Below, piece after piece: positions 23,091-35,600 of a DNA stretch of 64,000 nt. Positions within the stretch are counted from its first letter, which is position 1; every line of letters begins with the position of its first letter. This DNA comes from Theropithecus gelada (taxonomy: Eukaryota; Chordata; Mammalia; Primates; Cercopithecidae), in assembly GCF_003255815.1 (NCBI RefSeq), contig NC_037689.1, positions 147,363,815 through 147,427,814 of the forward strand, read 5' to 3'. The notes under the pieces were generated by a model that was not told where the DNA came from, searched no databases, and was given only the letters and a program-made list of their open reading frames with translations. Both the position numbers and the translations under genes were made by a program.

Positions 23091-23640
23091 TCTCTACAGC
23101 TGCAATGATGAAAGCTCCAAGAAACACATGATAACAAGGACACTATAATATATCAATGGCATGTTAACACCAAAAATCCAAAACTGATGGTGACTGAGGG
23201 TAGCATTCATGCCCTCTGATTTGGCCACACTCTCACCCTGGCCAAAATGGGGGGATTGTGAAACAAAGTTAATGGGAAGCCATTGTATCAGACCAGCCTC
23301 CTGTACTAGGCTCCAGAAGAACAAATCAGAATGGAGTCATTCATGCTAATTGTCATGACATCAAATTGAACTTTCAAATGGGTCAGTTAAAAATAATTCA
23401 GAAAATTCCAATCAACATAAGTCAGCATAATTAGGAAGTCTCTTCCACTTTAGTCCTAAATGGAAAACAACTTTGAAACGACCAACCTGCTTTTTGTTTT
23501 CTGTTTCCACTCTCTTCAGCACTTTTCTGGCTACAAAGACAACTTCGCTCCTCTGTTCAATAGAACACTCACTCATTCTACTTGAGAGAGGTTGTGAGTC
23601 TGAGGGTCTGACTATGTGAGCATATTCTGGTACTCTTACT
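23091..23640 (+). mobile_element. LTR fragment related to the LTR at 10170-11150
   Basis: GACCAACCTGCTTTTTGTTT, then CTTCAGCACTTTTCTGGCTA and ACACTCACTCATTCTACTTG align with 10960-11075. The upstream part (CAGAATGGAGTCATTCATGC) aligns with CAGAATGGGATCACTTGTGC at 10808. The poly(A)-signal end is not preserved. Confidence 0.55.
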
Positions 23641-25289
23641 TCATCACTGTGGAACCTGGGCCATGTCTGAACCCTTCCATGGCCTAGGCTGGCTCATTGG
23701 AGAGATGGGCTCTTTCCAAATACACATTGAAGGGAAGGTGGCACATAGTAAATGACACAGACTCCCAGAGCACTTTGTGCAGCAGTTTCCTGTCACCCAT
23801 TGAATGCTAACAGAAGGTGGGTGAAGGGCAGGTGCTGTGGCAGATTTCTGAGTGTGCAAAAAAGAAAAGTGCAGTGGATGACAAAGCTGAGAGAGCAAGG
23901 CCTTGGACATATGAAAGGTTGATGTCTACACAATCAACAAGTTCCTAGCCATGGTTTAGCACATAATTGTGTTCTGGGGACATAATTCTTCCTCTGGCTG
24001 CTTTCTGGAAGGAAATTCAGAAAAGGAAATTGTAAATATCTTAGGCTCAAGAGAGATTTGCAGCTTCTAAGTAGGTAGCTCTAGGCTGAGTCAAACCTTG
24101 AAAACAATTGTGTGAGCAAAAATGGTTTTTACATACCTATGTGGAGGGCTCCTTGCAAATCCAAGCTATGGCAGGAAGAATTTGGAATGCGGCTCCAGCA
24201 TTCTCTAGAAACAGGAACCTGGGAGTCCAGGGACAGGGACAGTGTGGGCATGCAGGGTTTCCAGCTGGAGGACTGTCCCTTGCAAAACTTTGGAGTCTGG
24301 GGTTGGGGGCAGGGAGTGTGGTCCTGGAAGATGTCTTGGAAACCTTCCCAAGGCCAAGTCCCACAGACTCATGTAGTAATCCAGGCCCTGGTCCAGCAGC
24401 TCTGACTGTTACCCCAGCCAGTGCTGGAACAAGTTATACCATGTCTTCACAGTTCCGAGATGTGAGATGAACCATCCATCATAACAGATTTTCAGGAGGA
24501 AATGAAAATAAATGCATTAATCAATGTACAAGTGGGTTTGAAGACATATACAGGTCTAGAAATATTAAAATATGAGTGAAGGCATATTTTAGACGCACTG
24601 TAACAAAAGCTACTTCTTACTGACCACATCATTCGGGCCAGTCATTTTACACGCAGGTGACATCAGGTAAAAACATACACCAATTCTCTGAACTTGTACT
24701 GTTCCCACTTTACAGATGAAGAATTGAGGCAGAGAAGGTATGTGATTGGCTCAGCTTATAACCATCAACAGTTGCATTTAACAGGGCCCTGCCCTCCCCC
24801 TGGCCTCAGCTGTCTACCCCATGGCCAGGGAAGGGTTGCTATAATCAACAGTTACCCAATGCCAGATGTCCCATGCCACATGGCTGAGGCCTGCAAGGAA
24901 GCCAGTGAGAGACTGTCACTGGACCTGGCCCACCTGTCCTCTCCCCATCTCCATTAGGACACCATCCTTTCTAAAATACAGACAAGGGCCCTGGAGGAGG
25001 GTTGGGGTTTAGGACAGTGTGGGTGAGGATGAAGAAGCTTCTACTTGTACATGGATGGTGCAGGTCCCTTCCACCCTCCCGAGGCTGTACTCCTGTTCAG
25101 GGGTGGGCCCTACACTCCCATATACCTGCCCTAAATCATCTCCTTCGTTTCTAGCTGACTGGGTGGCCCAAAGGTCACCTGTGGGCCAATCCCACTGGGC
25201 AGGCTGACCATTAAGCCCACACTAGGGCCAGCAGGCCAGAATACGATGTCTACAGTGAGGAGTCCTCCGTAATCCCACAAGATGCAATG
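23641..25289. other. Intergenic DNA with one MIR-like element
   Basis: A MIR-like core occurs at about 24595-24780 (CCCACTTTACAGATGAAGAA TTGAGGCAGAGAAGG). Several overlapping open frames of 75-120 codons at 24108-24470 appear on both strands in locally GC-rich DNA. They show no domain and look like chance frames. Confidence 0.45.
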
Positions 25290-26697
25290 CCAATCACCAT
25301 AACCCTAAATGCTGAAATCCCAAAATATCAAAATGCTGAAAATGCACTTCTGGGAAAAATAATTTTAAAAATCATTGAAGATGTTTATTTACTTTTTTAA
25401 AATGTAGGCTTATTTGAGAAATGTAAAAACATGACAGGACACTTCATAAGCCACTTTATATAATGAAATAGACAATAATAACTTGCATATATTTGCAAGC
25501 ACAAACAGTTATACCAATGACAGTCACACAAGTATAACTCTTATGAGCGGACAAACCATAATCATAAAGAAATAGGTCACACAGGGAAATGTATCAACAA
25601 ATATTACTATTATTGATAATTTTGTAAGCTCATTTTTTTTTTTTTTTTTTTTTTTTTGAGACGGAGTCTCACGCTGTGTCACCCAGGCTGGAGTGCAGTG
25701 GCGCGATCTTGGCTCACTGCAAGCTCCGCCTCCCAGGTTCACGCCATTCTCCTGCCTCAGCCTCCGAGTAGCTGGGACTACAGGCGCCCGCCACCACGCC
25801 CGGCTAGTTTTTTGTATTTTTAGTAGAGACGGGGTTTCACCATGTTAGCCAGGATGGTCTCGATCTCCTGACCTCGTGATCCACCCGCCTCGGCCTCCCA
25901 AAGTGCTGGGACTACAGGCTTGAGCCACCGCGCCCGGCCAGCTCATTTTATAAATTTGGTGTCATATGAAATACTGTGACCAACAACCTAAGTCTTTTAT
26001 CAAAAACCATTTAGATCACCACTGCACACCTTCACCTAAAGTCAAGATCTTGAGAAATTGTATCTTTCAAAAATGCACATGAACAAAAAAAGACATCTCT
26101 TCATTTATTGAGCAAGATTATACATACATCACAATGCTTACACACAAAGCATTGTGATAATGTACTTTTGTGGAATCTAACTTGAAAAAAATGCATAAAA
26201 CAAATTAGGCTCTTTAAAAGTCTCTACATAATTTATGCCTCTAGTACTGGAAGCAATGCCAAGACGAAAGAAATATGACACATTGTAAAAAATAATGCTG
26301 ACAATTTAACATGGTAAAAAAAAGAAAATAAATAGGAAACAAAAACTTTAAGAATGACATAAGAAAAAGTGCATCACAGGTGTAAATTATGGGCAATTGC
26401 ATGGAGATAGTGGTTAAGAACTGACCAGATTTAACGATCATTTACTATATTTTGAAGTTATGCATCACATCATATAGCTGCTTTTTTTTTTCTCATTTAG
26501 GACATGGGTATCCTCAGTGAATATATTCACATTCATTTTCTTCATGGCACTGCTTTATTGAAATTCTATGTTACACTGACATGAGCATTCCCTATTAACC
26601 TTTCTCATCTTCTGCTTAGGGATTTTGATCTTTTGGAAATTAGGCTTTAGAAATATTGACCTTTTGGGGTTTCAACATTTGGAATTGTGGCCTATGG
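25290..26697. mobile_element. Candidate old DNA transposon with about 45-bp inverted ends, split by AluY
   Basis: The left end (CCAATCACCATAACCCTAAA, then TGCTGAAATCCCAAAATATC) pairs with the complement of the right end (CCATAGGCCACAATTCCAAA, then TGTTGAAACCCCAAAAGGTC). The interior without the Alu is about 1.1 kb, AT-rich, with no transposase frame. Family not assigned; hAT or Tigger derivatives are possible. Confidence 0.5.
25637..25939 (-). mobile_element. AluY, antisense
   Basis: Poly(T) then a full Alu complement, with target duplication AGCTCATTTT (25627-25636 and 25940-25949). Confidence 0.92.
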
Positions 26698-26889
26698 GAT
26701 TGTGTCTGTTTGGATCCAAACCCACTAGATTCACACACTGTATTCATTCATGTCTCCTAATTCTCCCTCTCCCTGCTGACGAAGTGCACAGATCACAGAC
26801 ACAGGCTTGCTTAATTTTCACATGTGAATATCCCTGGAGGGCCCATCATCTCTCAAGAAATTAACATATTCTCTGAGAATCCCCCTCAT

Positions 26890-27260
26890 TCCCCTCTCAG
26901 TCACTGTCTCCCAAGGTAACCACTATCCTAACTTTAGTGGACAGAGTAGTAGTGCCTGTTTTGATCTTTATTTAAATGGAATTATTGAGCTGATACTCTT
27001 TGGGTCTGGCTATATTTGATCAAAAATAGATTAGTGACCTTCATCCATGTTGTAGAAGTAACATGTTTTTTTCATGTTTGTGGCTGTATAGTATTCCTTT
27101 GTATATGTTCCAATATATTTACCCATGCTAGGGTGATGAACACTGGGGCTGTTTCTAGCATGCTACTGAGGGCATGCTTAGACACATCTTTTGCTGAATG
27201 AATGTATGCCTTTTCACTAGTACGTACCTCAGAGGGGACATTCAGGAGCTTAGGGTATAT
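26890..27260 (-). mobile_element. Old L1M fragment, antisense
   Basis: TTCATCCATGTTGTAGAAGT, TGTATAGTATTCCTTTGTAT and GATGAACACTGGGGCTGTTT are the complement of the ORF2 3' end in diverged form. Confidence 0.6.
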
Positions 27261-27949
27261 GGATGTTCTGCTTTAGATCACACTCCTGGGTCTCTTTTAG
27301 TCTCTAGCAGACCTATTGCCCACAATGTCTGCCTCCATCCCATTGTCCTTTTTCATTCTATTGGCTTGTTTTAGCAGACTGACCTGTGGTCCTGCAGCAT
27401 GTCTCATCACCATTCATTTGTCTGTATGCTGCCTTCTTGTGTCATTTAACTTGTTGCTCTTTCCCAGTGTTTCTGATCATAGGAAGTTAGCCTCTGTGTC
27501 AAGGTTAGAGGCAAGTCTCACTCTTCTGGTAAAAGGACTTCATCAGTGGTGCCATGTCTCCTACAGCATCCCAGCATGAAGCACATGAGTTCTGGTTTTT
27601 TCACTCTTTACCATATCAGCACTGATCGTGGGTTCAGGTGATGACAGTCTCATTCCTCCTTTGACTGATTCCTTACTGACCTTTAACCAAAGTGTTTCAT
27701 CCATCCTACATCAGTTCAGTCACTGGGGTTCTAGATATTGTTTCTTTTGTTAAACATAGCCTTCACTAAGCTTGGCTTAAATTTTTCAGTGAGGAAGAGC
27801 TCTCCCTCTTCAAGTGTGCCTATAGAGTAATCTTAAAATATACAGGAAGGGCAGAATAAAAGTTTAATTCTTTCCATTATGTTACCAATATTCAGAGTAA
27901 GGAGTGGTTGCCCTTATTACTTCTAGTGGGGTCCAAGATTCATTTTTTA

Positions 27950-28380
27950 AGTAAAACTTTCAAATTTTAAAACTCTTTCAGATTTACAGAATTATTGCAA
28001 GTATGATAAAGAGAATTTCCATACACTTCAAACTCAGTTTCCCTGTTATTATTATCTTACATTATCTTGTACATTTGTCCCCATTAATGAATCAATATTG
28101 ATACATTGTTATTAGCTAAAGTTCATACTTTATTCATATATCCTTGGTTATACTGAATTTTCTTTTATTGTTTCATGATCCCATTCAGGATACTTCATTA
28201 CATTTGCTGGTCATGCTTCCTTAGTCTTGTCTTAGTTGTAACAATTCCTGAGACTATTCCTGTTTTTGATGATCTTAACACTTTTGAGGAATATTGGTCA
28301 GCTCTTTAGCACAAAATCCATCCAGTGGTATTTGTCTTATCTTTTTCTCCTGATTAGAATGGGGATATGACAACAGATCC
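27950..28380. mobile_element. Old L1M 3'UTR-like sequence
   Basis: The text around TTTCAGATTTACAGAATTATTGC and CATTATCTTGTACATTTGTC resembles the common L1M 3'UTR motif. Divergence is high and orientation uncertain. Confidence 0.4.
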
Positions 28381-28389
28381 TCCCCCACA

Positions 28390-31300
28390 ATGAGTGATCA
28401 CTCCTGCTTGTAGGGCATAGAGAAGGCACTTAGACCTGCACCCACCAGCACCCCACCCCTGAGCCACCACCACCTCCACTGTGACCACACACACAGTCTC
28501 CAGCAGAGGGCCCCCATCCCCCATCCAGCTGTATTGCCTCCGCCACTGGTAAACACACGCAGGGAGGTAGGCACCCTGGCACCCACAAACACTCTACCAC
28601 GGCTGTTGTACGTCTGCCTGCACAGTGCAGTGGATTCCAAACCTCAAGGAGCCAGAGAACAAAGATGGAACCCAATACAAATCCCCCAGAGTTAGAACAT
28701 AGAGCCCAGGTGTTGAGTGCTGAGTGTTGGCCCCCTAAAATCTTCCAGAAACAAAACCAGCCAGCTGAACCCACCTTACACCACAATCGAACCTTCAAGG
28801 TCATCAAATGAGATAAAAGAAAAAATCCATCCAAAGGTCAGCAACCTCAAAGACTGAAGGTACATAAGCCCACAAAGATAGTAAGAATCAGTGCAAAGAT
28901 AATAAGAATCAGTGCAAGAACCCTGATCCTTGATGAAGAGTAATGCAAAAATCCTCAACAAAATACTGGCAAACTAAATGCAGCAGCACATCAAAAAGCT
29001 TATCCACCACGATCAAGTAGGTTTTATCCCTGGAAACAAGTTGGTTCAATATATGCAAATCAATAAATGTAATTCATCACATAAACACAACTAAAGACAA
29101 AAATCACACGATTATTTCGATAGATTCAGAAAAGACTTTCAATATAATTCTACGCCCCTTCATGTGAAAAATTCTCAATAAAATAGGTGTTGAAGGAACA
29201 TACCTCAAAATAATGAGATTCATCTATGACAAACTCACAGCCAACATCCTACTAAATGGGCAAAAGCTTGATGCATTTCCCTTGAAAACCGGCACAAGAG
29301 AAGGATGCACTCTCTCAGCACTCCCATTCAACGTAGTACTGGAAGTCCTGGACATGACAATCAGGCAAGAGAAAGAAATAAAGGGCATCAAAATAGGAAT
29401 AGAGGCAGTCAGTTAAACTATCCCTGTTTGCAGATGACATGACCTATATCTAAAAAACCCCATAGTCTAAGCCCAAAAGCTTCTTAAGCTGATAACATCA
29501 GAAAAGTCTCAGGATACAAAATTATGTACAAAAATCAGTAACATTGCTACACACCAACAACAGTCAAGCCAAGGGCCAAATCAGGAATGAACTCTCATTC
29601 ACAATTGCCACAAAAAGAATAAAATACCTAGGAATACAGTTAGCCAGGGAGGTGAAAGATCTCTACAATGAGAACTACAAAACATTGCTCAAAGAAATCA
29701 AAGATGACACAAACAAATGGAAAAACATCCTATGCTCATGGATAGGAAGAATCAATGTCATAAAAATGGACATACTGCCCAAATCAATTTGTAGAATCAA
29801 TGCTATTCCTATTGAACTACCACTGAGATTCTTTATGCAACTGGAAAAAAAAACTATTTAAAAATTTATATAAAACCAAAAAAGAGCCCAAATAGCCAAG
29901 GCAATCCTAAGCAAAAAGAACAAAGTTGGTGGCTTCACACTACCCAACTTCAAACTACACTACAGGTCTATAATAATCAAAATAGCATGGTACTGGTACA
30001 AAAAGACACATAGATTAATGGAACAGAATTGAGAACCCAGAAATAAGGCCACACACCTACAACTATCTGATCTTCAACAAACCTGACAAAAACAAGTGAT
30101 GGGGAAAAGATTCCCTATTCAACAAATGGTACTGGGATAATTGGCTAACCATATGCAGAAGATTAACACTGGACCCTGGCCGGGTGTGGTGGTTCACGCC
30201 TGTAATTCCAGCACTTTGGGAGGCCAAGGCGGGCATATGACAAGATCAGGAGATCGAGACCATCCTGGCTAACACAGTGAAACCCTGTCTCTACTAAAAA
30301 TACAAAAACTTAGCTGGGCGTGGCGGGTGCCTGTAGTCCCAGCTACTCAGGAGGCTGAGGCAGGAGAATGGCATGAACCCAGGAGGCGGAGCTTGCAGTG
30401 AGCCGAGATCACACCACTGCACTCCAGCCTGGGTGACATAGTGAGACTCCCCATCTCAAAAAAAAAAAAAAAAAAAAAAAAAACCTGGACCCTTTCCTTA
30501 CACCATATACAAAAATTAACTCAAGATGGATCAAAGATTTAAATGTAAAACTTCACACTATGAAAACCCTGGAAAATAACCTAAACAATACCATTCAGGA
30601 CATAGCAATGGACAAAGATTTCATGACAAACATGCTAAAAGCAATTGCAACAAAAGCAAAAATTGACAAATGGGATCCAATTAAACCAAAACGCTTCCGC
30701 ACAGCAAAGGAAACTATCAACAAAGTGAACAGACAACCTACAAAATGGGAGGAAATTTTTGCAAACTATGCATCTTACAAAGATCTAATATCCAGCATCT
30801 ATAAGGAACTTAAACAAATTTACAAAAATAAAATAAACAACCCCATTAAAAAGTGGGCAAAGGACATGAACAGAAACTTTTCAAAAGAAGACAGAAAACA
30901 TACATACAGCCAATAAGCACATAAAAAAAACTCAACATCACTGATCATTAGAGAAATGCAAATCAAAACCACAATGAGATACCATCTCACACCAGTCAGA
31001 ATGGCTATAATTAAAAAAATCAAAAAATAACAGATGCTGAGGATGTTACAAAGAAAAAGGAATGCTTATAAACTGCTGATGAGAGTGTAAATTAATACAA
31101 CCATTGTGGAAGATAGTATGGCAGTTCCTCAAAGACCTAAAAACAGAAATACATTTTGACCCAGGAATCCAATTATGGGTATATACCCAAAGGAATATAA
31201 ATCATTGTATTATAAAGACACAAGCACATGTATGTTCATTGTAGCATTATGGACAATAGCAAAGACATGAAATCAACCTAAATGCTCATCAATGATGGAC

Positions 31301-31700
31301 TGAATAAAGATAATATGGTACAAATACACTATGGAATACTATGCAGCCATAAAAAATAATGAGATCCTGTCCTTTTCAGGAACATGGATGGAGCTGGAGG
31401 CCATTATCCTAAGCAAACTCATAAAGGAACAGAAAAACGAATACCACATGTTCTCACTTATAAGTGGGAGCTAAATGATGAGAACACATGAACACATAGA
31501 GGGGAACAAGGCACACTGGCACCTCTCAGATGGTGGAGGGTGGGAGGAGGAAAAGGATCAGGAAAAATAACGAATGGGCACTAGGCTTAATACCTGGGTG
31601 ATGAAATAATCTGTAAAACAAAGCCCCATGACACAAGTTTACCTACATAACAAACCTGCACATGTACCCTTGAAATGAAAATAAAAAAACATTTTTTTAA
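28390..31700 (+). mobile_element. L1 (primate age), sense, with a large internal deletion
   Basis: 28400-28930 is L1 5'UTR and ORF1-start sequence (CCACCTTACACCACAATCGA, AAGGTCAGCAACCTCAAAGA, GCCCACAAAGATAGTAAGAA). At about 28935 it jumps into ORF2 (CAAAAATCCTCAACAAAATA) and continues to the 3' end at about 31690. Most of ORF1 and the 5' part of ORF2 are missing. The fragments 29544-29861 and 30560-30916 are still-open pieces of ORF2. Confidence 0.88.
30178..30484 (+). mobile_element. AluY, sense, inside L1
   Basis: GGCCGGGTGTGGTGGTTCAC start, A25 tail, target duplication CTGGACCCT (30169-30177 and 30485-30493). Confidence 0.92.
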
Positions 31701-31829
31701 AAAAAAGAATGGAGATAAGAACATTTAGAGGAAGATCTCAGAGGTAAAATGTCATTCCCATTATATCATATAAAAGGAAATTACTAGACATATGAATGGT
31801 TTCTCGTGGTTGATGTTAGCTTTGATATG

Positions 31830-32583
31830 CAGTTATTCTGTCAACCTACAGTAATCAAGAAAGTATGCTATTGGCAAAAGAACAGACACACATCAATGGA
31901 ACTAAGTAGAGCCCAAAAAAAGACACACAAATATAGTCTACTGATTTTTGACAAAGGTGCAAATTCAATTCTATGGAGAAATGACAGTCTTTCCAACAAA
32001 AGGTACCTGAACAAATGCATATCAATATGCAAAGAAATGAACCTAGAAAGAGCCTTACAACTTTCACAAAGAATTATCTCAAAATACTTCACCGACTCAA
32101 ATATAAAATATAAAATTATAGAATTTCTGGAAGAAAACATAAGTGGAGATCTACATGGCCTTGATATTGGTGAGGGGTTTTTACATACAACATCAAAAGC
32201 ATGCCCATAGAAGACAAAATTGAAAAGGTGGACATTCTGAAAATTAAAAACAAAACTACTGCTCTGTAAAAGACACTGATAAGAAAAAGGAAAGATAAGC
32301 CGGGCGCGGTGGCTCAAGCCTGTAATCCCAGCACTTTGGGAGGCCAAGGTGGGCAGATCATGAAGTCAGGAGATCGAGACCATCCTGGCTAACACAGTGA
32401 AACCCTGTCTCTACTAAAAATACAAAAAAACTAGCCGGGCGAGGTGGCGGGCGCCTGTGGTCCCAGCTACTCCGGAGGCTGAGGCAGGAGAATGGCGTAA
32501 ACCCGGGAGGCGGAGCTTGCAGTGAGCTGAGATCCGGCCACTGCACTCCAGCCTGGGCGACAGAGCCAGACTGAGTCTCAAAA

Positions 32584-32614
<31 letters not shown>

Positions 32615-34996
32615 GAAAAAGGAAAGATAAGCTACAGACATTAAGAAAATATTTGCAAAACGTACATCTCATAGAGGACTTGTATCCAAAATCTACAGAG
32701 AAAGTATAAAACTAAACAATGAGAACTATTCAGAATATACAGAGAATGCTTAAAAGTAAATAAGAAAACAAACTTAAGAAACCTCTATTAGAGAAACAGA
32801 CAAATCAACAAAAAACATGTACACATAAAAAATAAGCATAAGACAACATAGTCAATGTCATTCTTTATTAGAGAATTATGAATTAAATAACAAAGATACA
32901 CACTTACTACAATGTCCAAAATCCAAATACTGACAATACCAATTCCTGGCAACAAGGAACAACAGGCACTCTCATTTGTTGCTGTTGGGAATGCAAAGTA
33001 GTACAGCCACTTTCAAAGATGGTTTGTCAGTTGATTTTTTTTTACAAAGCTGAACAAATTCTTGATACTCCTAGGTATACATTGAACTAATTTGCAAACT
33101 TATGCCCACAAAAAAAACTTGCATATGAATGGGTGTGGCAGCTTATTTAATAATTGGCCAAAACTGGAAGCAATGAAGATGTTCTTCAAGAGACAAATGA
33201 ATAAACAAACTGTGGTCCAACAACAACGGAGCACTATTCATCAACCAAAAGATTTACTTATGAAGGCACACAAAAACATGAATCAATCTTAAATGCTTGG
33301 CTCTAAGTAAAAGAAGCCAGTCTGAAAAGGTTACATAGTATATGATCCAATTTATTTGACGTTCTCCAAAGACAAGACTATAATGACAGTAAAAATACCT
33401 GTTGTGGCCAGGGATCAGGGGTGGGGAAAAGGTATGACTAGGATAAGCAGAAGGAATTTATTAGACTGGTGAAACTATTCTCTAGGCTACTTTAATGATT
33501 GATTATATCATGTCATGGTTGATGACATGCTGTTAAAAAATGGAATATGTTATGCATTTGTCAAAAAGCATAAAACTTTAAAGCACAAAGAATAAATCTC
33601 AATGTATGCAAAACTGAAAAAATTAGGAGGTTGAGGAATGCTGAGGTGGAGTATAGAACATGACAAAACAATATAACTGTGTTACAAATCTATGAAACAA
33701 CCTCTAATGAGTATCTGGGGATATGATGCTGTCCTAAGTACCTGTGGAAGTCAGTCTCTGAGACTGAAGTTAAAAGAAACTGTACTGAAGCAGTATTGTC
33801 TGACTTCGAAAGCTATTTCCCACAGGGATTGGGTTTGAGAATTCTGCTTATAGATATGTGTATATACACAGGTTAATATACAAAAATATATATCCTTAAT
33901 CTGAGAATTGAAGTGGCTAGGAATAACAAATCCTCAGGAACAATGAGCATGCCTAACACTTACCTCTCACATTCCAGTACTTTTCTCCCATAAAAGGAAG
34001 CAGAAAACCATGGAAAATGGACTCTTCTATGACTGGAACAGGAAATATAAAAACGAGCCTGCATCATCTTGTCATACCATAAGGTAAGACAGAGCTACAA
34101 ACAAGTGTAATGACTCAGTTGCTTGAAAGGGACGTCAGAGCCAACCGAAAGAGATGGAACAAATCTCTTTCAATGGACAAAGATGGACAATGGACAAAGA
34201 TGGACAAAGATGGAACAATCTGAGCAGCAAAATAAAAGTCGTGCTGAATTATAACCCCAAACATATAATAAGTTGCCATGAGTTCATCTGAGATAAATCG
34301 AAGGTTAAATAAATACAAATAATGGGGGAGAATAGACAAATCTCCCATTGAGAAGAATCCCAAATCATTCTTGTCAATACTATCCCTTCCCAAGAAGGTG
34401 GACCATACTTCCCTACTACCCAATGGGCTGCCCTTAGTGACTTTCTTTTATAAAGCACAATACAGAAAGGGGGGAATGTAATAACCTTGCAGAGGGAAAT
34501 ACTGACAAACACTACCTCAGCCAGTTGATCAATCAACATCAACAGTGATGAGTCATGGTGCTAAAATATCAGGTAATGAGAATGTCATTTCACCTGTCTG
34601 GTCTCCTACCCCAAAACAATTACTCAAGTCTATATATGAAAAAAACTCAGGCAAATACCAAATGAGGGTAATTCCACAAATAGCCTGATCAATACTCCCC
34701 AAAACTGTTAAAGTCGTCAAAAACAAGAATAGTCTGAGAAACTATCACAGCTTAGAGGATTCTAAGGAGACATAATGACTAAAGTAGCATGGTATCCTAG
34801 ATGGGATCCTGAAACAATGACAGGAATGTGCAGGTGAATATTGATTTGTGAATTATGAAGAATGTATCATATTATTGTATGATGTTAATAATAGGAGAAA
34901 CTGGACATGATGTATAGGAAAACCCTCTTAACTGTCTTCACAACTTTTCTGTAAATTTAAAATTACTCTAAAATGGTTACTAAAAAAAAAAAAAAA
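31830..34996 (+). mobile_element. Old L1M, sense (ORF2 3' end and 3'UTR)
   Basis: ORF2-like text (TTTGACAAAGGTGCAAATTC, AAATATTTGCAAAACGTACA) leads into an L1M 3'UTR and ends with CTTTTCTGTAAATTTAAAAT and A14 (34983-34996). A short imperfect tandem of ATGGACAAAG lies at 34173-34212. No protein is intact. Confidence 0.65.
32299..32612 (+). mobile_element. AluY, sense, Old World monkey type
   Basis: GCCGGGCGCGGTGGCTCAAG start and GAGATCCGGCCACTGCACTC in the right arm. Target duplication AAGAAAAAGGAAAGATAA (32281-32298 and 32613-32630). Inserted in L1M. Confidence 0.94.
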
Positions 34997-34997
34997 C

Positions 34998-35600
34998 AGT
35001 TTAAAGATGGGGAAAAAAGCCAAAAATGAGGAGAAAATACTTGTAAACCCTGTGTCGGATAAAGGATTTGTATACTGAATAAATAAACACCTTATAACAC
35101 GCAATCATATAAAAATGAAGAGTCCAATAAAATAGTAAATGATTTGAAGACTTCACCAGTGAAGATACACAGATCACAAAAAAAGCATATGAAAAGATGA
35201 TTACCATAATTATTCAATAAAAATGCAAATGTAAGCAGCAATAACATTCTTCTACCCACCTGTTACAATTGATACAATGCGACAACCTGAAAATACCAAA
35301 TTGTACAAAAGATGTGGAGTTATCTTTCATTGCTGGTAGAGAAGAAAAAGAACACATTCACTCTAGAAGGGCTTTTGGCTATTTCTAATATAGCAAAACT
35401 TAGACTTACCATTACACACAGTAATTGTACTCCTAGGTTTTATCAAGGAGAATTCGAAACAGGTTCATACACACAAAATCATGTACACAAAAACATATAT
35501 AGCAGCTTATTTATAATTGACAATCAAGACTTTTTCCAATTGGTGAATGGATAAAACCAATGGTACACCCACAAACTGAAAATGTATTTAAAGCTCAATC
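34998..35600 (+). mobile_element. Second old L1M fragment, sense
   Basis: TGAAGATACACAGATCACAA, AATTCGAAACAGGTTCATAC and TTGGTGAATGGATAAAACCA are diverged ORF2 3'-end text. It starts immediately after the A14 tail of the previous element. Confidence 0.6.

Noticed and set aside
24108..24470. Overlapping frames of 120 and 97 codons
   Set aside because: Several frames on both strands in a locally GC-rich stretch, with no motif or splice context; chance openness.
31806..32210. 134-codon plus-strand frame
   Set aside because: It is a piece of degraded L1M ORF2 and not a separate gene.
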